Below are positions 1 to 7,500 of a DNA stretch of 8,456 nucleotides, in pieces. Source of the stretch: Spirochaetota bacterium (lineage in GTDB: Bacteria; Spirochaetota; B62-G9; DRHN01). Position numbers and translations under genes: made by a program. The notes under the pieces are model-generated. The model did not search any database, was not told where the DNA came from, and worked only from the letters and a program-made list of their open reading frames with translations. Numbering within the stretch: the stretch's first letter is position 1; each line of letters starts with the position of its first letter. Location: positions 1 to 8,456 of the forward strand of contig JAGLSF010000073.1 in assembly GCA_023136305.1 (NCBI GenBank). Reading direction: 5' to 3'.

Positions 1-13
1 GAAGACGTTGATA

Positions 14-958
14 TCAATGAAATAGATCCTGTTGAAGGTATTTCAATCCAGAGTCTACAACTACAGTGACTACCTTTTGCCCTTTTCCTAATATCTTTGC
101 TATCTGGATGGCTGCAAAGACGTTTGCTCCAGATGAAATTCCTCCAAAAATACCTTCCTTTTTGGCAAGGGCTCGGGTGGTTTCCATGGCATCCTCATCT
201 GATACAGCCACTATATCATCAACAAGGTCCATTCTCATAATGCTCGGGATGAACCCAATTCCAATTCCTTCAATATGATGACCTCCCATATGACCTCCTG
301 AGAGGTTTCGGTGAGCTGCAGGTTCTACAGCAACGCACTTAACCTTTTTGAGCCTCTCTTTGAGGACCTCAGAGATTCCCGAAAAACAAGCACCCGTTCC
401 CACTGACATTACGAAAGCATTAACCTCGCCATCAGTATCCCTTAGAATCTCCTCAGCCATTCCATGATATGCGGAACGGTTGTCCAAATTGTTGAACTGG
501 TCTGTACAAAAAGTATTTAACTCTTTTGCCATTTCACCAGCCCGAGAGATTAGGGCTTGCATGAGGTCTGAGGTAATCTTTCGATCCTCGCTGGGAATGA
601 TTTCTACAGTTGCACCAAAAGCTCTCATGGTCATCAGTTTCTCTTCTGAGAAAGCGTCGGAGGATACCATATGTGCTCTATATCCTTTCGCTGCGCACAC
701 CATTGCAAGAGAACTGCCAGTACTACCTCCTGTATACTCAACTACACGACCCCCCTTTTTCAAATAGCCACGTTTCTCTGCTCCCTCAATCATGCTCAAG
801 GCCATGCGATCCTTCATACTCCCTGTGGGATTGGCTCCTTCCCACTTAATCCAAATCTCTGCACTGTGTGCCCCTGGTAATCGTCTCAGACGAATGAGAG
901 GTGTGTTTCCAACAGCCCCAAGAACGTTTCTCGCATCTTGCATATAAGATACCCCCAT
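14..958 (-). CDS. PLP-dependent cysteine synthase / cystathionine beta-synthase family protein
   Basis: A 314-residue protein of the fold-type II PLP family, close to the usual length of CysK. Likely cytosolic, acting on an O-activated serine or a related amino acid by beta-replacement or elimination. Visible signatures in order: GNTPLIRL (17-24); NPTGSMKDR (43-51) with K49 as the predicted PLP Schiff-base lysine; a glycine-rich phosphate loop GTGACFSG (187-194); HHIEGIGIGFIP (227-238); GGISSGAN (272-279); and DSG (302-304) near the C terminus. The oddity is the substrate loop. Where CysK has TSGNTG, this protein has TGGSTG (76-81), so the conserved Asn that contacts the cofactor ring is Ser79, and a Ser of the substrate-carboxylate loop is Gly77. 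This makes O-acetylserine sulfhydrylase activity uncertain. Two starts are possible. The ATG at 958 has no clear ribosome site. The in-frame ATG at 943 (residue 6) is preceded by GGGGGT about 8 bases upstream and leaves the family's normal N terminus, so it may be the true start. The gene is divergent from tex. Family assignment is firm; exact substrate is not. Confidence 0.9.
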   Translation of the reverse strand: MGVSYMQDARNVLGAVGNTPLIRLRRLPGAHSAEIWIKWEGANPTGSMKDRMALSMIEGAEKRGYLKKGGRVVEYTGGSTGSSLAMVCAAKGYRAHMVSSDAFSEEKLMTMRAFGATVEIIPSEDRKITSDLMQALISRAGEMAKELNTFCTDQFNNLDNRSAYHGMAEEILRDTDGEVNAFVMSVGTGACFSGISEVLKERLKKVKCVAVEPAAHRNLSGGHMGGHHIEGIGIGFIPSIMRMDLVDDIVAVSDEDAMETTRALAKKEGIFGGISSGANVFAAIQIAKILGKGQKVVTVVVDSGLKYLQQDLFH

Positions 959-991
959 TCAGCAGATTGGAATATGCTAAGGAATTAGCTT

Positions 992-1069
992 ATTGTGTAA
1001 GTAACAAAAAGTGATTCACTAATTTGTTCTCATCTTAGGATATCACACCTGCAATTTATCTTACACAAT
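992..1069. repeat. 10-base inverted repeat upstream of the PLP enzyme gene
   Basis: ATTGTGTAAG at 992-1001 is the exact reverse complement of CTTACACAAT at 1060-1069, with 58 bases between the arms. The inner arm is about 35 bases upstream of the PLP-enzyme start, where a regulator pair-site or a leader-RNA stem would be expected. The arms could be two operator half-sites in opposite orientation or the base of a stem. A single 10-base match at this spacing is expected about once by chance in a window this size, so only its promoter position gives it weight. Confidence 0.4.
1010..1020. promoter_or_regulatory. 11-base palindrome, candidate operator
   Basis: AGTGA-T-TCACT is a perfect palindrome around a single central base. 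It lies between the two arms of the 992-1069 inverted repeat and about 52 bases upstream of the PLP-enzyme start. Size and symmetry fit a small dimeric repressor site, but no family consensus is recognised. Confidence 0.25.
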
Positions 1070-1300
1070 GTTTGCACTTATGAGTGACAAACGACATCAA
1101 TTTTCTCAAGGGTGTCCCGGGGGCTGCATGGTTGTCCGTTTTCAGCGCAACGTCTCTCTTTAACACCCACCATGTTTCATTGATCGTCAGTAAAGGATCA
1201 GACCATTCATGGAGAGAACCGTTGCTGAACCGGTAACTGCACGGGTTTTTCCCGGCCTGTCTCTTAGGATACCATAGTACATGCTTTTTTTTATTCGTTC

Positions 1301-1326
1301 TGATATATTATCAAAGCCTTTAAGGC
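1301..1326. promoter_or_regulatory. Two adjacent palindromes in the tex upstream region
   Basis: TGATA-TAT-TATCA (1301-1313) is followed two bases later by GCCTT-T-AAGGC (1316-1326). They sit 41 to 66 bases before the tex start, overlapping the most likely -10 region (TATATT, 1304-1309). They could be an operator overlapping the promoter, or the second could be a small leader hairpin. Neither matches a consensus I recognise. Confidence 0.25.
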
Positions 1327-1366
1327 GATTCATTTAAGCCACATTAAAAAACCTACAAGGCGGCCA

Positions 1367-3499
1367 ATGAGCGATTTGATACGGATTTTAGCCCAAAAGA
1401 CTACACTCAAACCCGACAATGTGAAGAACATCCTGCACCTCCTCGGGGAGGGGGCCACGGTCCCCTTTATAGCCCGGTACAGAAAGGAGATGACAGGCGG
1501 GGCCACTGACGAGCAGCTCAGAGAGTTCTATGATGCATACGAGTATTCAAAGAAACTCCTGGAGCGCAGAGCTGAGATCCTCAGGCTCATCGAAGAGCGG
1601 GGGAAGCTGGACGAGAGTTTGCAGAAAAGCATAGAACAGGCGCAGACCCTTACCGAGCTGGAGGACCTGTACAGACCGTACAAGGAGAAAAAAAGCACAC
1701 GCGCGGGCAAGGCGATCGCAAGGGGACTGGAGCCGCTGGCGGACATGCTGGAGAAGGCAGGCCTCACGGCCGAGGAGCTTCTGACAGAGGCGGAACGTTT
1801 CATAAACGAAGAGGTCCTGACTGCAGAAGAGGCGATCCGCGGGGCGCAGGATATCGTGGCGGAGCGCTACAGCGACGACAGGAGGGAGCGGGAGGTCGTC
1901 CGTAACAGGGCCAGGTGGCACGGAGTGCTGGAGGTGAAGCCTGCAAAGGAATTCGACCCGAAAGGCGTGTATGCCGGCTACAGGGAGCACAGAGAAAAAA
2001 TCGCCTTCATCCCCTCACACCGCTACCTTGCAGTCATGCGCGGTGTACGGGAAAAGCAGCTTGCGGTGAAGATCGTTCTGGATACCGATCGAGTGCTCGA
2101 GAACATCCGGCGGCACAGGGTTCCGAAATACGCTAAAAGCTCATCCGAGATGCTTTTCACAGCTTTGAAGGACGGCTTTACAAGACTGCTTTTACCCTCC
2201 ATCGAGAGGGAGATGCATGCCGAGCTGAAGGAGAGGGCGGACAGGGGAGCCATCGGTGTATTCGGCAAAAACCTCTCCCAGCTTCTTCTGACACCGCCCG
2301 TAACGGGTATGGTCATCCTGGGGGTCGATCCCGCCTACCGGACAGGCTGTAAGCTTGCCGTAATAGACGAAAACGGGAAATTCCTCGATCACGATGTGGT
2401 TTTCCCCACACCGCCTCAAAACGATTATGAAGGATCGAAAAAAAAGATGCTGGAGCTTGTGAAGCGGTACAATGTCACGGCGGCCGCCATAGGGAACGGC
2501 ACAGCCTGCCGGGAGACCCAGGAGTTTTTGGCCAGATTGAAAAAAGAAGAGATCGAGCTGAAATACACGGTAGTTTCAGAAGCAGGGGCGTCTGTGTATT
2601 CGGCCTCCAAAGTGGGACAGGAGGAGTACCCGGATCTCGACGTGACGGTGCGCGGTGCGATCTCCATCGCCCAGCGGCTTCGCGACCCGATGGCCGCCCT
2701 CGTAAAGATCGATCCGAAATCTCTGGGGATCGGCCAGTACCAGCACGATGTGGACCAGAAACTTCTGGAGCAGAAGCTTTTTGAGACCACCGAAGGCATC
2801 GTCAACAGTGTAGGAGTGGACGTGAACAGCGCCTCGGCCGGTCTTCTCTCCTATGTGGCCGGGCTCGGCCCAGTACTGGCCAGGCGGATCGTGGAGTACA
2901 GGGAAGAAAACGGATCGTTCAGAAGCAAGAGGGAGCTCTTAAAGGTGAAGGGGATGGGGTCCAAGGCCTTCGAGCAATGCGCGGGCTTCATGCGGATCCG
3001 GGACGGCGAAAGCGTGCTGGACAATACAGGCATCCACCCTGAAAGCTACGACGCGGCAGAGAGGCTTTTGAAGCGCTGCGATATAAAGATGATAGGAATG
3101 CTGGAGGCGGAAAAGATTTCCGGGGAGATGGAAGTCGGACTTGAGACCATGAAGGACATCATCCACGAACTCCAGAAACCGGGGTTCGACCCGAGAGACG
3201 ACCTGCCTGAGATCCCTTTCAGAGACGACGTGACGGACATCGATGAGCTGCATGAGGGAAGCATCGTTTCCGGCGTGGTCCGGAGTATCGTGGATTTCGG
3301 AGCGTTTGTGGACATCGGTCTGAAAAACGACGGTCTCATCCACATCTCACAGATGAGTAATAAAAGGATCTCACATCCCTTTGAAAGGCTTTCTGTTAAC
3401 CAGTACCTTCCCAGAATCCGTGTGATCGGCACTGATGCGGAAAAGGGGAGGGTGAGCCTCAGCCTGAAGGAAGAAGTGCAGCCAGAACAGGCTTCATAG
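1367..3499 (+). CDS. tex: Tex family RNA-binding transcription accessory protein
   Basis: A 710-residue protein with the full Tex architecture. Tex proteins are cytosolic, bind nucleic acid through the S1 domain and associate with the transcription machinery; their precise role is still debated. The N-terminal helical region carries the Tex signature EGATVPFIARYRKE (28-41) and LEDLYRPYKEKK (98-109). The YqgF/RNase H-like domain begins near GVDP (319-322), with AAIGNGTACRET (373-384) and SEAGASVYSAS (404-414). A helix-hairpin-helix region (about 488-545) contains VAGLGPVLARRIVEYR and LLKVKGMGSKAF. The C-terminal S1 domain spans about 631-701 (GSIVSGVVRSIVDFGAFVDIG). At 710 residues it is slightly shorter than the E. 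coli protein but lacks no domain. The start fits the family N terminus, and AAGGCGG lies just upstream at 1357-1363, slightly close to the ATG. There is no near neighbour on the same strand upstream; the next gene lies 165 bases downstream, so tex is probably transcribed alone. Confidence 0.97.
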   Translation: MSDLIRILAQKTTLKPDNVKNILHLLGEGATVPFIARYRKEMTGGATDEQLREFYDAYEYSKKLLERRAEILRLIEERGKLDESLQKSIEQAQTLTELEDLYRPYKEKKSTRAGKAIARGLEPLADMLEKAGLTAEELLTEAERFINEEVLTAEEAIRGAQDIVAERYSDDRREREVVRNRARWHGVLEVKPAKEFDPKGVYAGYREHREKIAFIPSHRYLAVMRGVREKQLAVKIVLDTDRVLENIRRHRVPKYAKSSSEMLFTALKDGFTRLLLPSIEREMHAELKERADRGAIGVFGKNLSQLLLTPPVTGMVILGVDPAYRTGCKLAVIDENGKFLDHDVVFPTPPQNDYEGSKKKMLELVKRYNVTAAAIGNGTACRETQEFLARLKKEEIELKYTVVSEAGASVYSASKVGQEEYPDLDVTVRGAISIAQRLRDPMAALVKIDPKSLGIGQYQHDVDQKLLEQKLFETTEGIVNSVGVDVNSASAGLLSYVAGLGPVLARRIVEYREENGSFRSKRELLKVKGMGSKAFEQCAGFMRIRDGESVLDNTGIHPESYDAAERLLKRCDIKMIGMLEAEKISGEMEVGLETMKDIIHELQKPGFDPRDDLPEIPFRDDVTDIDELHEGSIVSGVVRSIVDFGAFVDIGLKNDGLIHISQMSNKRISHPFERLSVNQYLPRIRVIGTDAEKGRVSLSLKEEVQPEQAS

Positions 3500-3652
3500 A
3501 TCGTATATCCCCTTTACAGCCGGCCGTCTTCACAATTCATCATGAGGTGGCTTTTTCTCCCAAGTCACTGTACAATCAATGGTATGATTCAGGACGCTGA
3601 TTATAACGATACGGCTGAGTACACTCTGTGAGAAGAGCTGATACCCAACAGT

Positions 3653-3659
3653 AAGGAGG
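3653..3659 (+). promoter_or_regulatory. Strong Shine-Dalgarno for the SDR gene
   Basis: AAGGAGG lies 5 bases before the ATG at 3665, a near-perfect anti-16S match. It fixes the start of the reductase gene and suggests efficient translation. The rest of the 165-base gap after tex shows no hairpin plus T-run terminator and no clear promoter; TATAAC at 3602-3607 is a possible -10 without a good -35. Confidence 0.85.
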
Positions 3660-3664
3660 CTGTT

Positions 3665-4396
3665 ATGAAAGCATTGTCCGGAAAAGCGGCACTGGTCACG
3701 GGCGCGAGCAGGGGTATAGGCAGGGCCGTGGCAATAGCTCTCGCAGAAGAAGGGGCCGATGTCGGGGTGCATTACCATACACAGGAGGATGCCGCAAAAA
3801 AAACCTGCTCGATCATCCGCGAAATCGGAACCCGTTTTGTCATGGTCCAGGCAGACGTTTCTCAGGGCAATGATGTGAGAAACATGCTGGAGATTGTGCA
3901 GCGTGAGCTCGGAACGGTTCGAATCCTCGTCAATAACGCAGGCATTTCTCATCGGGATAAACTGGAAAACATGCGTGAGGAAGATTGGGACAGAGTCATG
4001 GGTGTTAACCTCAAGTCCGCTTTCATGGTCACCCAGGCGTTCCTGCCCGGGATGCGTGAACAAAAATGGGGAAGGATTATCAATATTTCCTCTGTCGCTG
4101 CTCAAACCGGAGGAGTGACAGGTCCTATCTATGTCGCGTCCAAGGCCGGGCTCATAGGCCTGACGCATTCCTATGCATCGCTGCTCGTTAAGGAAGGTAT
4201 CACGGCTAATACAATCGCACCTGCCCTGATCGAAACCGATATGGTTACCAAGGTACTGAAGGTGACTCCCGCGCCGATACCGATGGGTAGATTCGGAAAG
4301 GTGGAGGAAGTCGCCGATGTCGTGGTCATGTTGGTAAAAAACGGCTATATGACAGGTCAGACGATCAATGTCAACGGCGGCTGGTATTTCAGCTGA
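3665..4396 (+). CDS. Short-chain dehydrogenase/reductase, FabG-like (3-oxoacyl-ACP reductase type)
   Basis: A 243-residue classical SDR, normal length for FabG-type reductases, cytosolic and probably a tetramer by family analogy. The Rossmann nucleotide site TGASRGIG is at 12-19; the Arg in it favours NADP(H). D64 follows the next strand, NNAG is at 90-93 and the structural Asn is N115. The catalytic set is complete and correctly spaced: S143, then Y156 and K160 in YVASK. The C terminus GQTINVNGGW is typical of the family. The expected reaction is reversible NAD(P)H-dependent reduction of a keto group, possibly a 3-oxoacyl thioester. No acyl carrier protein, condensing enzyme or other lipid gene is nearby, so a role in fatty acid synthesis is not supported by context and the substrate is open. 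The start is fixed by the AAGGAGG site. It may be a single-gene transcript; the next gene downstream is convergent. Confidence 0.93.
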   Translation: MKALSGKAALVTGASRGIGRAVAIALAEEGADVGVHYHTQEDAAKKTCSIIREIGTRFVMVQADVSQGNDVRNMLEIVQRELGTVRILVNNAGISHRDKLENMREEDWDRVMGVNLKSAFMVTQAFLPGMREQKWGRIINISSVAAQTGGVTGPIYVASKAGLIGLTHSYASLLVKEGITANTIAPALIETDMVTKVLKVTPAPIPMGRFGKVEEVADVVVMLVKNGYMTGQTINVNGGWYFS

Positions 4397-4562
4397 GAAC
4401 AGAAAACCGGTACAATGGTCCCGAAAAATAGATACCCGTCGTTACTCTCGATCGAAATCATAGAACCGGTCCTCGACCTCCTCGCTGATATCGAAAACAC
4501 AGTTATTGGGACACCAACACAATTGAAGTGCAAAATGATCGGCATCTTCATCGACGAACACA
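4397..4562. other. Spacer between convergent genes
   Basis: This 166-base spacer separates the ends of the reductase gene and the HAD-GH65 gene. I looked for a bidirectional terminator and found none: no strong stem followed by a T-run on either strand. ACCGGT, itself a palindrome, occurs twice (4406-4411 and 4465-4470). An 81-codon frame (4415-4660, plus) starts here in the same frame as the reductase, 18 bases after its stop, but has no ribosome site and overlaps the end of the opposite gene. A 68-codon minus-strand frame (4357-4563) overlaps the fusion gene's stop as TAATG but runs into the reductase. Neither is called as a gene. Confidence 0.5.
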
Positions 4563-7500
4563 TTAACTGGTATGATAGGGAACCTCTAAAACCGCGTGAT
4601 TCTTTAGTACATAGGTGGTATTACCTACCTGAATATTTGCTTTTTCTCCGATTCCTTTGAGATATTGGACTTTTATCGTCTCTTGTGAAATTTCAATACC
4701 GATCCAAACGTTTCGCAATAATACTTTAAACGATAGATTAAGCCATTGTGCGGGTAGGTTCGGTTCTATTTGTATGTAATCCTTAAATATATTAATTCCT
4801 GCGAAACTTTTAAATATAATATCAAGGGTTCCTCCCATTACTCCACAGTGTATTGCCTCAGCGGTAGTCCCTCCCTGTGTATCATAAATATCACTTTCTA
4901 AAGCACTTAAAAACCAGTCCCACATATCTTTTTTATTTGAATGCAAGTATTTTAAAATAGCAGAGTGAACAACCATGCTCAACGTTGAACCATGGCTAGT
5001 TCTTTTAGCGTAATAATTATAGTTTCTCGCCATCAAATCGAGCTCGTCAACAACTTCACACCTCATCATTTTTAAATTATGTTTTACCTGTCCAGGAGAT
5101 AAAACGTAATACGTCATTAAAACATCCGCCTGTTTTGTGACTTTATACTTGTCTGGAGAATCCCCTTCTGACTTTAAGATTCTATCCAATCGATGAATGT
5201 CCCCATATTTTTCCCTGTAATGATCCCAATCAAGCTCGAGCAGGTCCATATAGCCATCAAATTGTGAAATAATATTATCTTCAGTAATAACGACATTCAA
5301 TTTCCGAACAATATCGTTCCACTTATCAATTTCTATCATCTGGAATCCAATTTTATCCGAAAGCATCTTTAACACATCTGCAGGGAGATATTCAATAGTC
5401 TCAACAGTCTTGTGGAGAAGCCAGGCTGTCATAATGTTCGTGTAGGCATTATCCCTGATGCCCCCTCTTTTTTTTTCGGGATACTTTTCATGAAATTCAT
5501 CGGGTCCCATAATACCGGCTATATGGTATCTCTGATCATTGCTACTGTATTTAGCAATACTTGCCCAGAAACGGGCTATCTCAATCATCATCTCTGCTCC
5601 ATATGCATGTAAAAAATCTAAATCGTTTGTAACATAAAAATACTCCCAGATGTTATATGCGATTGCGAGCGAGACATGTCGTTGCAGCCTGCTCAGATCA
5701 GGCCCCCATGTGCCGGACACTGGATTAAAATGAGTTATTTGCGTCTCTTCCTTCCCATCATCAGCGGACTGCCAGGGATACATTGCTCCCTTATATCCAT
5801 TTTCATTTGCATATTTTCGCGCAGCGTCAAGCCTCCTGTATCTGTACAAGAGCAGTGCACGTGCTATTTCAGGAAAATGAAGTATATAAAAGGGAAAAAT
5901 AAAAATCTCATCCCAGAAAATATGACCCCGGTACGCTTCACCATGCAATCCACGTGCAGGCATTCCTGCATCGATATGTTTATTATGAACAGAGGCCGTA
6001 ACAAGGAGGTGATAGGTATGGAGATGTACGACTTTCTGAGAAAATCTATCGCCTTCGATTTTAAAATCTGCCTTATTCCAGAGATCATGCCACACTTTTT
6101 TGTGGTTTTTACATAATTTATCAAAGGAATTATTTTTTAAAAATGCTCTCTTTGCGACCTCTTCTGGGTCCTCTTGAATATCTGTATCTTTTGACGTATA
6201 GATACTCACGAGCTTCTCCAACACATAAGGAGCTTCTTTTTGCACATGAAATGAAAGACTCTCCGATATTACACCCATGTCTTTTGTTACTTTTCTCTCT
6301 ACATCATTCAGCGGTTTATTATCCAGAAAAATTCTGTTTCTCGCGTGCATGCATATGTTGATCTTCGACGTTGTTGTGCGTACATGCAGACTTATCCCTT
6401 CATTCTCACGAACAACAGAGATAGGATAAAGATGTTTCGAATTTAACTCACGGTAACGAGCAACTCCATAATTCGTCACTGTACCATCCAGCGTTGATTT
6501 TAACGTGATCGTATCACTATAGTTATGTGGTGTAATTGTATACTTTATCGCTCCGATATGGGGATTATGCATGCTCGCAATACGTTCACTATGAATAGTA
6601 GTAGTTCTTTCCTCTTCATCTTTAAACGTAATAATTCTGCTCATAACTCCGTCTTTCATATTTAAACTGTGCCGGTAAAAGAGTATTTCTTTTTCTGAGG
6701 GATGAATATAATCTGAATCTCCTATCTTCAACTCAATCAAAAGCCAGTTAGGACAATTAACCAAATCATTATTGTAAATTGTTTTCCTATATACTAAGCT
6801 CGGTAATTTATTAAAGACACCCGCAATATAAGTACCCGGGTAATGGACGACTTCGTCTGCTCTTGCTCCCTCAAAACATCCTCGCGTTCCGAAATATCCA
6901 TTCCCCACGGTCGTAAGTGATTCACGGAGTTTTTCCTCCCCTGGTTCAAAACCGTAATATGTTAGATGCCAGCTGTCTTTATAAATCCCTTCTTTAAACC
7001 ATTTGTCAATATCTCTAAAACTCAATTCTTCAAGGTCTTTAACCGCAATATCTGCTCCGTGTGCAAGCAGAGCCTGTTTTTCCCCATTTCTCGAAATCCC
7101 AATTACAAGGGCAAAATGGCCGTTTCTCCCTGCTTCAACGCCTGCTATCGCGTCTTCAACCATAAGACACTGGTTTGGTTGAACGCCCATATTTTCAGAT
7201 GCAACTAAAAAGATATCAGGATGCGGTTTACCTTTTAAACCGATCTCTTTTGACAGGAGTCCCCCAATGACTGCGTCGAACATGTCGATCAGGCCCGTTT
7301 TCTGAAGAATGAATTTACAGTTCATGCTGGAAGAGGCAACCCCGATTTTAATTCCCCTTTGCTTCAAACTTTTTATGAGTGAAATGGTCGAATGATAAAT
7401 ATCGGCTCCATCTTCAGCAATAATTGTTTGAAATGAATTATTTTTTTTATTTCCAATTCCACAGATCGTTTCCTTATCCGGGGAATCCGAGGGTTCACCA

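Larger units (their letters stand above)
959..1366. other. Divergent intergenic region, no gene found
   Basis: This 408-base region separates the PLP enzyme gene (leftward) from tex (rightward) and should carry both promoters. I find no open frame with protein-like content, no tRNA and no recognisable riboswitch. It contains a 10-base inverted repeat and a short palindrome on the PLP-enzyme side, and two small palindromes on the tex side, listed separately. The stretch from about 1281 to 1313 is very T/A-rich and could hold the tex -10 element (TATATT at 1304-1309), but no good -35 box sits at the right distance. No convincing sigma-70 promoter was found for the leftward gene either. A weak hairpin CGGG-TTTTT-CCCG lies near 1242-1254, too short to call a terminator. 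Confidence 0.6.

Noticed and set aside
480..880. Plus-strand frames opposite the PLP enzyme gene
   Set aside because: They are antisense to conserved motifs of the PLP enzyme and rich in Ser/Pro/Cys typical of shadow frames.
1110..1174. Possible pseudoknot: GGGTGT (1110-1115) with ACACCC (1163-1168), and CATGGT (1127-1132) with ACCATG (1169-1174)
   Set aside because: Many 6-base complementary pairs are expected by chance in a 400-base region. No matching riboswitch or ncRNA consensus was recognised.
1236..1260. CGGGTTTTTCCCG hairpin as a terminator
   Set aside because: The stem is only four base pairs and no T-run follows on either strand; it also lies far from the end of any gene.
1547..1990. 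147-codon minus-strand frame inside tex, plus several others within 1528-3432
   Set aside because: All are antisense to tex, which has continuous domain signatures across the region. Long antisense frames are expected in G/C-rich coding DNA.
3530..4168. 212-codon open frame on the minus strand
   Set aside because: It lies antisense to most of the reductase gene, has low-complexity, family-free sequence, and the reductase on the other strand has complete SDR motifs.
4357..4563. 68-codon minus-strand frame starting at the fusion gene's stop as TAATG
   Set aside because: The overlap looks like translational coupling, but the product has no recognisable features and its end is antisense to the reductase's conserved C terminus.
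5676..6116. 146-codon plus-strand frame inside the GH65 region
   Set aside because: It is antisense to conserved GH65 sequence and matches no recognisable domain.
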